From RGEC01 sp964475595 (lineage in GTDB: Bacteria > Bacteroidota > Bacteroidia > NS11-12g > UBA955), in the NCBI GenBank assembly GCA_964475595.1, contig CAYYXG010000020.1, forward strand, positions 1 through 48,380: DNA of 48,380 nucleotides. The letters run 5' to 3'. The notes beneath the pieces are model-generated. The model was not told the origin of the DNA and searched no databases. It worked only from the letters and a program-made list of their open reading frames with translations. This document shows, piece after piece, positions 14,640 through 23,894 of the stretch (its first letter is position 1; every line of letters starts with the position of its first letter). The translations under genes and the position numbers were made by a program.

Positions 14640-17264
14640 TCAAAGTAAATTCAACTGGGGCTCATCACCGGAACCCGGGGTATTCTCCATGATGTCTGCA
14701 GACAAATTATTTTGAACCGGCGCGGGTGGTGCTTCCCCAATCCTCGGGCTTTCCAGAACCACTTTTTTCACCTTATCTGCAGTAAGTTTTTGCCCAAGGG
14801 TTTTCCATCCACGCACTTCCATAAAAGTATCCATTTGCAGGGTCAACTCCTCCTTCTCCCCCTTTTTATTTTCGGTGGTTACTTTCACCAAAGCATCCTG
14901 CACAGTGCTTGCAACCAGCATTTGAGATCCCTTCTCCTCTGAAATGAAGGGGAATTTTTTGCTCAGGGTTGTCGTTTCAATCAGGAATCGTTTGACAAAA
15001 TAATTTTTGGTTTTGCCGTCCACATAAACGGTGCTGATTACCTGAGCAGGATAAAATTTCTGTATGAGATATACCTGATCCGGTTCGTATCGGTTGATGA
15101 GTTCGTAGTTGGTGAGTTCATAGTTACCGTCTTTGTAGATCACCAGCACACGATCTTCACCGTCAAACTCTCCCAAAAACTGTCCTCGGGCTTCACCACT
15201 AAGGCGGCCGGTCATCTCATCGAACCAGATTTTCACTCCGCCAAGGGTACTCACGCCCTTTTCCTTCAAGTCTACACGGCGTATGGGATAACGGGTAAGC
15301 AAATTGCCTTGGGCCGTTTTGCCTTTGATAGCCAATTGGGAAAAATCATAGTCAAACTGTTTGATACGGGCGTTGGCCATGCTACTAAGATGCACCACAA
15401 CCCTTTCTGCTTCACCGTTAGGGTTGGCGGTAAAATACAGCACCTCATTTCCAGCGCCTCCTCCTGTAGCATCGTATTCTTTGTCGCGGATCAGCCCGGT
15501 TGCATTGAAGCGTTTCACCATAGCCCGTTTTGCAGCGCCATCCCAATACACCAAATTATAGGTGGTTCGTTCATCATTTTTGCGCCACACATCCACATGA
15601 ATCAGGTCTTTGCCATAAAACGACTTATCACTTACCTTAGAAATCATGTATTTTCCATTCTTTCTGAAAGCGATAATATCGTCTATATCACTGCAATCAG
15701 TGATGAATTCGTCTTTCTTGAGGGAAGTTCCTACAAAACCTTCTTTGAGATTTGCATATAGCTTTACATTGGCTGCCGCCACCACATTGGCTTCTATGGT
15801 ATCAAACGTGCGAATTTCCGTTTTGCGCTCTTTGCCTTTACCATATTTCTTGATCAGGTTTTTGAAGTAATCAACCGCATAATCTACCAAGGTATTCAGG
15901 TGATGTTTCACCATGGCAATGTCATCCTCTAGGGTGCGGATATATTCATCGGCTTTAAAACTGTCGAACTTAGAAATACGCTTAATTTTAATTTCGGTTA
16001 ACCGTACGATATCATCTTCGGTTATCTCACGTCTGAACCTGGGCTTAAAAGGTTCAAGTCCTTCATCAATGGCAGAAATTACCGCTTCCCAGGTTTCGGC
16101 CTCTTCAATATCCCGGTAGATTCTGTTTTCGATAAAAATCTTTTCCAGACTGCTGAAATGCCATTTTTCCTCCAGCTCATGCAATTGAATTTCGAGTTCT
16201 CTTCTCAGCAAATGCAGGGTATTCCGCGTACATTCCTCCAGAATTTCATTCACCGACATAAACCGGGGTTTTTCATCCATGATGATACATGCCAGCGGCG
16301 AAATGCTCACCTCACAATCCGTAAAAGCGTACAATGCATTGATGGCAAGGTCTGTGCTCACACCCGGTGTCAGCTGCACTTCCACATCCACATTGGCAGC
16401 GGTATTGTCGATTACCTTTTTAATCTTGATTTTACCGCTATCATTGGCCTTAATGATACTTTCAATCAGCGAACCCGTAGTGGTTCCGAAAGGAATTTCA
16501 CGTATGCGCAGGGTGCTTTTATCATCTACCTCAATTTTGGCCCTTACACGCACCCTACCGCCTTTTTTACCGGCATTATACTGGCTGAAATCGGCTTGCC
16601 CACCGGTCGGAAAATCAGGTAGGATTTGGGTTTTCTTGCCCCTAAGAATATCAATACTAGCTTCGCACAATTCGATAAAATTGTGCGGTAGTATTTTGGT
16701 ACTGAGGCCCACGGCTATCCCTTCCACACCCTGGGCCAGTAGCAATGGAAATTTTACAGGAAGTGTAACCGGTTCACGTTTACGCCCATCGTAGCTCAGT
16801 TGCCATTCAGTGGTTTTTTCATTGAATGCCACTTCTTTGGCAAAGTGACTCAATCGGGCTTCTATATAACGAGGTGCTGCAGCACTATCACCGGTTCGCA
16901 CATCGCCCCAGTTTCCCTGCGTATCAATGAGCAAATCCTTTTGCCCCATATTTACCAGCGCATCACCAATTGCAGCATCACCATGCGGGTGATAGGCCAT
17001 GGTAGCACCAATGATGTTGGCAACCTTATTAAAACGGCCGTCATCCATCTCGTACATGGCATGCAAAATCCTGCGTTGTACCGGCTTGAGGCCATCCTCC
17101 ATAGCGGGAATGGCACGTTCCAGAATCACGTAAGAAGCATAATCGAGAAACCAGTTTCGGTACTGCGCACTTACCGGCAATACAGAACCCAGCTGACCAT
17201 CGGTCTGCTCCCCCCCATTTTGTTCTTTACCATCCAATATTTCTTCGGGGTCGTTGTCTGACAT
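14640..17264 (-). CDS. parC: DNA topoisomerase IV subunit A
   Basis: This 874-residue type IIA topoisomerase subunit cleaves and rejoins DNA. The catalytic Tyr is in AAPRYIEARLS (about residue 133). The quinolone-pocket helix reads HPHGDAAIGDALVNMG. The N-terminal breakage-reunion domain is followed by a C-terminal beta-pinwheel ending in a polar tail. The frame is open 25 codons further to 17339, but that stretch is not family-like and MSDNDPEEILDG at 17264 is the natural start. Its partner parE is in the window at 41467, so the subunits are encoded about 24 kb apart. Bacteroidota gyrase A is a separate gene not seen here. Confidence 0.92.
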   Translation of the reverse strand: MSDNDPEEILDGKEQNGGEQTDGQLGSVLPVSAQYRNWFLDYASYVILERAIPAMEDGLKPVQRRILHAMYEMDDGRFNKVANIIGATMAYHPHGDAAIGDALVNMGQKDLLIDTQGNWGDVRTGDSAAAPRYIEARLSHFAKEVAFNEKTTEWQLSYDGRKREPVTLPVKFPLLLAQGVEGIAVGLSTKILPHNFIELCEASIDILRGKKTQILPDFPTGGQADFSQYNAGKKGGRVRVRAKIEVDDKSTLRIREIPFGTTTGSLIESIIKANDSGKIKIKKVIDNTAANVDVEVQLTPGVSTDLAINALYAFTDCEVSISPLACIIMDEKPRFMSVNEILEECTRNTLHLLRRELEIQLHELEEKWHFSSLEKIFIENRIYRDIEEAETWEAVISAIDEGLEPFKPRFRREITEDDIVRLTEIKIKRISKFDSFKADEYIRTLEDDIAMVKHHLNTLVDYAVDYFKNLIKKYGKGKERKTEIRTFDTIEANVVAAANVKLYANLKEGFVGTSLKKDEFITDCSDIDDIIAFRKNGKYMISKVSDKSFYGKDLIHVDVWRKNDERTTYNLVYWDGAAKRAMVKRFNATGLIRDKEYDATGGGAGNEVLYFTANPNGEAERVVVHLSSMANARIKQFDYDFSQLAIKGKTAQGNLLTRYPIRRVDLKEKGVSTLGGVKIWFDEMTGRLSGEARGQFLGEFDGEDRVLVIYKDGNYELTNYELINRYEPDQVYLIQKFYPAQVISTVYVDGKTKNYFVKRFLIETTTLSKKFPFISEEKGSQMLVASTVQDALVKVTTENKKGEKEELTLQMDTFMEVRGWKTLGQKLTADKVKKVVLESPRIGEAPPAPVQNNLSADIMENTPGSGDEPQLNLL

Positions 17265-17399
17265 GCAACTGCGAAGAAACACAATTCCGGCTTTCAGTTC
17301 CATCAGAGTTGTACACAATGCAACCACAACACAAAACATGGCTATATGACCTGAGCCATTTTTTACACCCCAAATACTGCCATTTTGTCATATTGGCCT

Positions 17400-17407
17400 T
17401 ATATTTG
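17400..17407 (+). promoter_or_regulatory. -7 element upstream of the sigma-54 activator gene
   Basis: TATATTTG ends 22 nt before the ATG at 17430. CTG, close to TTG, lies 20 nt upstream (17377-17379). A 10-bp palindrome, ATTCCGGAAT (17409-17418), sits in the short leader and might be an operator. Confidence 0.55.
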
Positions 17408-17429
17408 CATTCCGGAATTACACTAATTC

Positions 17430-18707
17430 ATGGAATTAATTCAGGTTAAACAAAGATTTGGCATTGTAGGAAACAGCGTTATGCTAAACAATGCGCTGGA
17501 AACTGCCATCAAGGTGGCGCCCACCGACATGAACGTGCTGATACTGGGCGACAGCGGTGTGGGTAAAGAAAGTTTTTCAAAAATCATTCACCATCTCAGC
17601 GGTCGCAAACACGCACCTTTCATAGCGGTAAACTGCGGTGCCATTCCTGAAGGTACCATAGACAGCGAGTTATTTGGCCATGAAAAAGGGGCATTTACCG
17701 GTGCTACAGACAAGCGCAAAGGATATTTTGAAACGGTGAATGGGGGCACCATTTTTCTGGATGAGGTGGGTGAATTGCCCCTTGGAACCCAGGCCCGACT
17801 GCTGAGAATTCTGGAAAACGGCGAATTTATCAAAGTAGGTTCCAGCATCGTTCAGAAAACCGATGTTAGGGTAGTCTGTGCAACCAACCGCGATTTGCTG
17901 GAAAGGGCAAGACAAGGAAAGTTTAGAGAAGATTTATATTATCGGCTTGCCACTGTACCAATCAGGGTTCCCAAACTGGCTGAAAGGCGTGAGGATATTG
18001 CATTGCTCTTTCGCAAATTTGCCAGTGATTTTGCCGAAACACACCGCAGTAGCCACATTGACCTCACTCCGGAAGCACAGCAACTGCTTGCTCAATACGC
18101 GTGGCCGGGAAATGTTCGCCAATTAAAAAACGTGACAGAACAAATTTGCGTATTGGAAAATCCCGGAACCCTCACAGCAGAAACCATTGCCAAATATCTG
18201 CCTCCCGCAGAGCCCAGCTTACCTGTTTTGCTCGGTAAATCTGAAAACTATGGAGAAGGCCTCAGCGAACGGGATATTTTTTACAAAGTACTCATTGACC
18301 TGAAACGTGATGTAACCGATTTAAAAAAGCTCGTATTCGGCATGCTGGAAAACCCTTTGGCTTCAGCTCCTGCCAATATGCCGGTTTCTGCACCCACACA
18401 AAATACAACGCCTCTTCAGTTAGGTTCCACCATAGACACTCAAACGCTAAAACCCCTCCAATCCGGTTCGGAAAGCAACGTGATTATACAACCCCAAAAT
18501 GAAAATCCCATTGAGGTTGAACATGAATATGTAGAGGCGGTTTCATACCCTACAACAGATGACAGTTTAAGTCTGGAAGAAAAAGAATTGGAAATGATCA
18601 GGAAGGCCCTTCAAATCAGCAAGGGCAGGAGAAAAAAAGCGGCTGAAGCATTGGGTATTTCTGAAAGAACACTGTACCGCAAAATCAAACAATATGAACT
18701 GGAGTAA
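17430..18707 (+). CDS. Sigma-54-dependent activator without receiver domain
   Basis: This 425-residue regulator has an AAA+ domain starting almost at residue 10: Walker A GDSGVGKE (40-47), the sigma-54-contacting loop GAFTGA (87-92), Walker B GGTIFLDEVGEL (about 104-115), and R-finger region RLATVPIRVPKLAERREDI. A ~130-residue linker rich in Pro, Ser and Gln precedes the C-terminal Fis-type helix-turn-helix (KKAAEALGISERTLYRKIK). It has no response-regulator or other sensory domain, so control must come from elsewhere. The 3' end overlaps lptE by 14 bp. It heads the conserved group activator-lptE-TPR-secG. Confidence 0.93.
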   Translation: MELIQVKQRFGIVGNSVMLNNALETAIKVAPTDMNVLILGDSGVGKESFSKIIHHLSGRKHAPFIAVNCGAIPEGTIDSELFGHEKGAFTGATDKRKGYFETVNGGTIFLDEVGELPLGTQARLLRILENGEFIKVGSSIVQKTDVRVVCATNRDLLERARQGKFREDLYYRLATVPIRVPKLAERREDIALLFRKFASDFAETHRSSHIDLTPEAQQLLAQYAWPGNVRQLKNVTEQICVLENPGTLTAETIAKYLPPAEPSLPVLLGKSENYGEGLSERDIFYKVLIDLKRDVTDLKKLVFGMLENPLASAPANMPVSAPTQNTTPLQLGSTIDTQTLKPLQSGSESNVIIQPQNENPIEVEHEYVEAVSYPTTDDSLSLEEKELEMIRKALQISKGRRKKAAEALGISERTLYRKIKQYELE

Positions 18708-19197
18708 GTGGGCTGTTTTCACGCTGTTGCTGACGGGTTGTGGTTTCTTTAAAGCCTACGATCCCCGGGGAACCTTCATTCCTGAAGATGTGCAAACCTT
18801 TTCTGTTGATTTTTTCAACAACGAAGCCGCCATTGTCAATCCGCAGTTAAGTCTTCAGTTTACTGAAAAACTAAAAACCAAATTTCAGTCTGAAACACGG
18901 CTCAAACTTATCAATGGAGATGGTGATTACAAACTGGGTGGTGTCATCAAAGACTACCGCATTGAACCGGCCACCCGAAATGCCAATACAGGAACAGCCG
19001 AAAATCAATTAACCATTACGGTAAGACTGGATTTCGTTTGCGATAAACATCCGGAAAAAAATCAGACCAGGGAATTTTCGTTCTTCCGAACCTATGATGC
19101 CACCCAAAATCTGAGTGCCGTGGAAGGAAACCTATCTTCAGAAATTTCGGATAATATTGTGCAGCAAATATTCGCAGCAATAGCATTAGACTGGTGA
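18694..19197 (+). CDS. lptE: LPS assembly lipoprotein LptE family
   Basis: This 167-residue lipoprotein has lipobox LTGC (Cys16). The body matches Bacteroidota LptE: TFIPEDVQTFSVDFFNN, SLQFTEKLKTKFQSETRLKL, DYKLGGVIKDYRIEP and ISDNIVQQIFAAIALDW. LptE plugs the LptD barrel and helps place lipopolysaccharide in the outer leaflet. It overlaps the upstream activator gene and, by GTGA, the downstream TPR gene, indicating tight translational coupling. Confidence 0.9.
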   Translation: MNWSKWAVFTLLLTGCGFFKAYDPRGTFIPEDVQTFSVDFFNNEAAIVNPQLSLQFTEKLKTKFQSETRLKLINGDGDYKLGGVIKDYRIEPATRNANTGTAENQLTITVRLDFVCDKHPEKNQTREFSFFRTYDATQNLSAVEGNLSSEISDNIVQQIFAAIALDW

Positions 19198-20351
19198 ACA
19201 GTGAGCATTTAACCCATATCGCACAAAATACTCAACGCATATCAGGGCAAGACGCACTTGAATTGGAGGAGCTATGCCGTAAGTTTCCCGCCTTCCCTAC
19301 ACCATTCATACTGCTGGCCAAATATTACCACCAAACCGGCGATTACCGGGCTGAAGAAGCCATTCAAAAGGCAGCGCTCAGGGTTCGTGACCGCTCCTGG
19401 TTGGCGGATTTTATTGTAGATAGAACAGCGCAAACCACCGCAGACACTCAGTTAACAGAAGAAAATCAGATTGAAATAGCTACTCCAGCCATCGAAAATG
19501 AACGGGAAGAAAACAACACCGATGAAGCAGTGTTTGTAGCAATACAGGAAGTTGAAACCCCACACAGCGTGGTAGTGCCTGAATTATCAATTAATCATGA
19601 AACTGATATTGAAACCGTAACCGAAATTACGGAGGATATTGATCATTTATCACTGAACGAAGTTTCAACGCTCTTTATCCCTGAAGACCCCAATGACTGT
19701 GTTTTCGAAGAAATTGAATCTTTTGAAACCGGAATTGAGGCGTCAATGCTTGGATATGTTACTACTGAAAAACAGGGAGAGGAGGAATCTGCAAACTTTA
19801 TTTCAACCCATGAAGCCATGGGGGTTGGAGGCCTTATTTTGCCTGATACAGAGGAAACCACCATGTCTGAAATTGGGCCGGAATTAACAATTCAATCGGA
19901 AAGTGAAACCCTGTTTATCGCGGCAACGCCTTACCAAATAGAACAATTTTACCCCGAGACAGGATTTGATTCCGGCGAGCAACCCGTCGATTTTTATAGT
20001 TGGCTAAACAATCCCTCCTCCCGAACAGAAGAAGAGGTACCCGAAGATGTTCAGCCGGAAATTACGGATCATCCAAAATCGCAACAGCGGTCTATTATTG
20101 ATAAGTTCATTGAAACGAATCCAGGCGTAATAAGACCCCGAAAAGACTTTTTTACACCGGAGACAGCCGCCAAAAAAAGTGAGCATTTGCCCGAGAATTT
20201 AGCAACCGAAACCCTGGCAAAGGTTTACTTGCAGCAAGGGAATACTGATGGAGCAATTCGCATTTACGAACGATTAATGTTGAAATTTCCCGAAAAAAAC
20301 ACGTACTTTGCAGGCCTTATAGAAAAAATCAAACAAGAAAACAACCCATGA
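19194..20351 (+). CDS. Acidic TPR-containing protein, uncharacterised
   Basis: This 385-residue protein begins with GTG inside the lptE stop (GTGA). The N-terminal ~70 residues (DALELEELCRKFPAFPTPFILLAKYYHQTGDY) and the last ~60 (LATETLAKVYLQQGNTDGAIRIYERLMLKFPEKN) are TPR-like helical hairpins. Between them lie about 230 residues rich in Glu, Thr and Ser that look disordered. No signal peptide or membrane segment is seen, so it should be cytoplasmic. Relatives occupy the same slot between lptE and secG in this phylum. Function unknown; adaptor or chaperone is speculation. Confidence 0.85.
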   Translation: MNSEHLTHIAQNTQRISGQDALELEELCRKFPAFPTPFILLAKYYHQTGDYRAEEAIQKAALRVRDRSWLADFIVDRTAQTTADTQLTEENQIEIATPAIENEREENNTDEAVFVAIQEVETPHSVVVPELSINHETDIETVTEITEDIDHLSLNEVSTLFIPEDPNDCVFEEIESFETGIEASMLGYVTTEKQGEEESANFISTHEAMGVGGLILPDTEETTMSEIGPELTIQSESETLFIAATPYQIEQFYPETGFDSGEQPVDFYSWLNNPSSRTEEEVPEDVQPEITDHPKSQQRSIIDKFIETNPGVIRPRKDFFTPETAAKKSEHLPENLATETLAKVYLQQGNTDGAIRIYERLMLKFPEKNTYFAGLIEKIKQENNP

Positions 20352-20665
20352 CCATTATACTCATTCTCGGAATCATCGTTGCCATACTATTAATGTTAGT
20401 CATTCTGGTGCAAAACCCCAAGGGTGGCGGACTGGCATCGAATTTCAGCCAGGGAAACCAGATTTTCGGCGTTGAAAAAACCACCGACATCGTGGAGAAA
20501 ATCACCTGGGGCGGAGCCGGACTAATTTTGGTAATTTCCCTGCTTGCTGCCGGTTTCAATGTAAAAAAGAAAGACAACAACAAACCCGGTACCCAAAAGG
20601 CGAAAACCGAACAAACAGAATCCGCCGAAGAGTTGCCTGATATCAAGGCACCCAAGGGTAAGTAA
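20348..20665 (+). CDS. secG: Protein translocase subunit SecG
   Basis: This 105-residue protein has two membrane helices (residues 2-22 and about 57-75) with the SecG signature VQNPKGGGLASNF between them. It is an accessory subunit of the SecYEG channel. The C-terminal ~30 residues are a charged cytoplasmic tail rich in Lys, Thr and Glu. The start overlaps the previous gene by ATGA. SecG and LptE in one coupled transcript both serve envelope biogenesis. Confidence 0.94.
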   Translation: MTIILILGIIVAILLMLVILVQNPKGGGLASNFSQGNQIFGVEKTTDIVEKITWGGAGLILVISLLAAGFNVKKKDNNKPGTQKAKTEQTESAEELPDIKAPKGK

Positions 20666-20733
20666 TTGTGTGTTCAGGCATTGCACCTGAGAAACCAAGG
20701 CCCTTAACAGCCTCAAACCACAACATTGGGGGC

Positions 20734-21414
20734 ATGGCATTGCAATTTAAACTCCTGAAAACTGTTATTTTTTGGGGTGGCTTCATCATCACCCGTTCCA
20801 TATCTGCCCAACCAGAACCCATTTCAGGCGGAGTGGGCGTAGTTCCCGGAACCATTTTTAACCTTCAGGGAAAATCCGGAAATGCCGCATCAGTAGCCCT
20901 ACAGGCGGAAGGCAGAATACCCTTATTATCTACATTAATCAGCGCCGAACCCAATGTTGGATGGGAATATGCACTCACGCGAGTAGAAAGCAATAACGCG
21001 GGTAAAACACTGCAGACAGCGCGGGCACAGTATCTCCGGGCAGGGATGAATTTGAATTTGCGGGTTTACACTTCTAGAAAACAAACCGGACTCGAACTGG
21101 GTGGTGGCGTTTTATTCAGAAAAAAAATTCATGAAAGCAGCGACTGGCAACTGGCAGGCAACAATCCCCTTACTTATTTCCCCACATCCCAAATGCTGAT
21201 TCCTATGCAGCTGCTTCGTTTTACCGAAAACGACAAACGAAGAATCAATGTTATTGCTGGTGTTATTTTAAATGCTGACAATCAGGGCAAATTACTGAAC
21301 GGATTGTATGCAGGATTTCAATGGCAATGGTATGCTACACAGCGCAAGCATTATTTCAAGGGCACCCACAGAACCATGCAGCACGACGATGTATGGCCGG
21401 CACAACAGCCCTAA
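20734..21414 (+). CDS. Secreted beta-barrel-like protein, uncharacterised
   Basis: This 226-residue protein starts at the ATG at 20734, which gives a good signal peptide (ILLKTVIFWGGFIITRSISAQP-like, cleaved near residue 26). The frame is open to 20668, but that stretch is not signal-like. The mature part alternates polar and hydrophobic residues with aromatic strand ends (NVGWEYALTRVE, AGMNLNLRVYTS, GLELGGGVLF, GLYAGFQWQWYA), suggesting a small outer-membrane barrel. No family is recognised. It lies 68 bp downstream of secG. Its stop shares the tetranucleotide CTAA with the convergent ATPase stop. Confidence 0.75.
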   Translation: MALQFKLLKTVIFWGGFIITRSISAQPEPISGGVGVVPGTIFNLQGKSGNAASVALQAEGRIPLLSTLISAEPNVGWEYALTRVESNNAGKTLQTARAQYLRAGMNLNLRVYTSRKQTGLELGGGVLFRKKIHESSDWQLAGNNPLTYFPTSQMLIPMQLLRFTENDKRRINVIAGVILNADNQGKLLNGLYAGFQWQWYATQRKHYFKGTHRTMQHDDVWPAQQP

Positions 21415-23888
21415 ACATAAGGGTTCCCTCGGTACCTTCTAATGGTTTTAAAACTTTCTATTAAACCCAGAAACAACATTGAAATAATTGGTATTGGAGC
21501 AAAATGAACAATGGGCGGAATCTCAAATCCGAAAAACACCTGCAAAGGCGGAAGCCAAAAAATCAACATCAGCACAACCCAAGACACGCATAATATCAAT
21601 GCCGGTGATGTCCCTAACGAAAACAATTCAGTAAAAAAACTCCTGGACTCCGACAATCCTGAAATGATTAACATATTCATGCCCAAAACTAGTGCCGAGA
21701 ACGACAACACCCTCACTTCTCCGGCATTGTGGCCCTGTGCCTGACTCATTAAATAAATAAAAATGACCATCCCTAACAATGCTGCACCCTTGAGCAGAGC
21801 ATATCCCATTGCCCTACCACCAAAAAATCGGGTTAAAAGATTTCGGGGCTTGCGGCTCATAATATCGGGTTCTTCCTTCTCCGATTCAAATGCAATGGCA
21901 CAGACCGGATCTATAATTAACTCAAGAAAAACGATGTGAATGGGAAGCAGTAAAATCGGCAAATTAGAGAAAAATGCAGGTAGCAATGTGAGACCAATAA
22001 TAGGAATGTGGGCTGAAAAAATAAAAGACAGGGCTTTCTGCAGATTGTCATAAATTCTTCGGCCCATTCGAATTCCGGAAACAATAGAAGCAAAATTATC
22101 ATCCAGCAAAACCAGCGCAGCAGCCTCCCTGGCCACATCGGTGCCGCGGTTTCCCATGGCAATACCAATATCTGCCGCTTTCAGTGCAGGGGCATCATTC
22201 ACCCCATCACCGGTCATAGCTACCACCTCTCCGGCTTCTTTCAGCGCGTTCACAATGGTTAGCTTTTGACCCGGGGTAACCCTGGCAAAAACAACCGCTT
22301 TCTTTACCCTTTCAATCAGGGCCTCACGGCCCAAAAGACGCAAGTCTTCTCCTGTCATAATTTCGCCACTGGGCATTCCCGCTTTTTGTGCAATACTGAT
22401 AGCGGTAACAGGGTAATCACCGGTAATCATTACAGGCCTAATTCCGGCCATTACACAGGCTTTCATAGCATCAATGACCTCAGGCCTTAGTGGATCGTAA
22501 AATGCTGCAAATCCTACAAAAGAAAAGGCAAAATCGGACATATTGGAAGTCATGATGTTGCCCTGTATTTTAGCCGAAGCAAGACAAAGCAAACGAAAAC
22601 CCTGATCTGCCTGCTTCTGTAAATGTTGGAGGATGGTCTCTTCCTGGTCTAAACCACAAAGTTTAAGAACCGATTCCGGAGCTCCTTTGCAATAAACCTC
22701 CGTAATGGAAGACTCTTGGTTATGGTATGCCATAGCCATAAGAAAATTTTCATCATCAGGGGAGATTTCCCAAATTCGTTGTCCGGGATGAACAACAGCG
22801 CCGTGCCTGGATTGCCATTCACGTATCACTGCGTTGTCTATGGGGTCGGCTGTGCTTGACAAACTGCATAAAGCGGCTGTTTTCAATAATTGGATGGCGG
22901 GTTCAGGCAATGAAAAATCATTCATGGAATATATATGGTTACCATCCGATACCTGAACCAGGGTCATTTTATTTTGGGTAAGCGTTCCGGTTTTATCTGT
23001 GCACAACACCGTAGCCGATCCTAAGGTTTCAATGGCAGATGCTTTGCGCGTAAGAACCTGCTTGGCCGATAAGCGCCATGCCCCCAGCGCCATAAAAACC
23101 GTGAGCACCACCGGAAACTCTTCAGGCATAATGGCCATAGCAGATGATAAACCTGTCAAAAGTGCCTGTATCCAATTATGACGGGTAACATAGAAAATCA
23201 AAATCACAGAAACGCTGATACCCAGACCTGCCCAAGCCAATTTACGGGTAAGGGCCTTCAGCTCCTTTTGCATGGGTGTTTGGGTTGCTGCAATGCCCTC
23301 CAACGATAAAGCAATCCCCCCAACTTCAGACTGCCCGGCTGTTCTCAGCACCTCTGCCTCGGCACTGCCTTTTACCACCAACGTCCCTGAATAAACAAGG
23401 TTTTCATCCTGTTTAATGCGTTTATTTACAGGCATAGATTCTCCGGTGAGGGTAGATTCATCCACCATCAATCCCTGCGAAGAAATTAATACGGCATCCG
23501 CCGAAATTCTATCCCCTTGAGACAGCAACATAATATCCCCCGGAACTACCTCGCGGGCCGGAATTCTGCAAGTATTTCCTTCTCTTCTTACCAAAACCCT
23601 CGGTGCTGATAAAGCACGTAGCGCATCCAGGGTTTTACGGGTTTTTTGTGATTGCCTAAAGGTGATGCCCATGATAAAGCTAAAGGCCACCATCAATATA
23701 ATCCCTTCCCTATAGTCGCCAATCAGCACATACAATAAACCGCATGCCAACAGCAATAAGAACATGGGCTCGCGCATTACATCCTTCAGCGTTTGCCATG
23801 CCGAAGGTTTCCGGGAAATGTTCAGTTCGTTATACCCGTATTGTTTCAGGCGCAGAGCGGCCTCTTGATGACTCAAACCTTCACTCAT
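21411..23888 (-). CDS. P2-like cation-transporting P-type ATPase, unusual ion motifs
   Basis: This 825-residue ion pump has an N-terminal cation-ATPase domain, actuator motif TGES (148-151), phosphorylated Asp D298 (DKTGTLTQ), the hinge TGDGVNDAPAL, and about eight to ten membrane segments. It resembles Ca2+-ATPases in layout, but the M4 site reads PEEFP (255-259) instead of PEGLP, and the M6 site reads ELIIDP where SERCA has NLVTDG. The transported ion is therefore uncertain. It begins 6 bp after the M23-like lipoprotein gene, so the two form an operon. Confidence 0.92.
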   Translation of the reverse strand: MSEGLSHQEAALRLKQYGYNELNISRKPSAWQTLKDVMREPMFLLLLACGLLYVLIGDYREGIILMVAFSFIMGITFRQSQKTRKTLDALRALSAPRVLVRREGNTCRIPAREVVPGDIMLLSQGDRISADAVLISSQGLMVDESTLTGESMPVNKRIKQDENLVYSGTLVVKGSAEAEVLRTAGQSEVGGIALSLEGIAATQTPMQKELKALTRKLAWAGLGISVSVILIFYVTRHNWIQALLTGLSSAMAIMPEEFPVVLTVFMALGAWRLSAKQVLTRKASAIETLGSATVLCTDKTGTLTQNKMTLVQVSDGNHIYSMNDFSLPEPAIQLLKTAALCSLSSTADPIDNAVIREWQSRHGAVVHPGQRIWEISPDDENFLMAMAYHNQESSITEVYCKGAPESVLKLCGLDQEETILQHLQKQADQGFRLLCLASAKIQGNIMTSNMSDFAFSFVGFAAFYDPLRPEVIDAMKACVMAGIRPVMITGDYPVTAISIAQKAGMPSGEIMTGEDLRLLGREALIERVKKAVVFARVTPGQKLTIVNALKEAGEVVAMTGDGVNDAPALKAADIGIAMGNRGTDVAREAAALVLLDDNFASIVSGIRMGRRIYDNLQKALSFIFSAHIPIIGLTLLPAFFSNLPILLLPIHIVFLELIIDPVCAIAFESEKEEPDIMSRKPRNLLTRFFGGRAMGYALLKGAALLGMVIFIYLMSQAQGHNAGEVRVLSFSALVLGMNMLIISGLSESRSFFTELFSLGTSPALILCVSWVVLMLIFWLPPLQVFFGFEIPPIVHFAPIPIISMLFLGLIESFKTIRRYRGNPYV

Positions 23889-23894
23889 GGGCCT

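Noticed and set aside
16960..17010. Ala at the quinolone-resistance position of ParC (HPHGDAAIGD in place of DS)
   Set aside because: I recall Ala at this site as normal in Bacteroidota ParC, so it is not evidence of acquired resistance.
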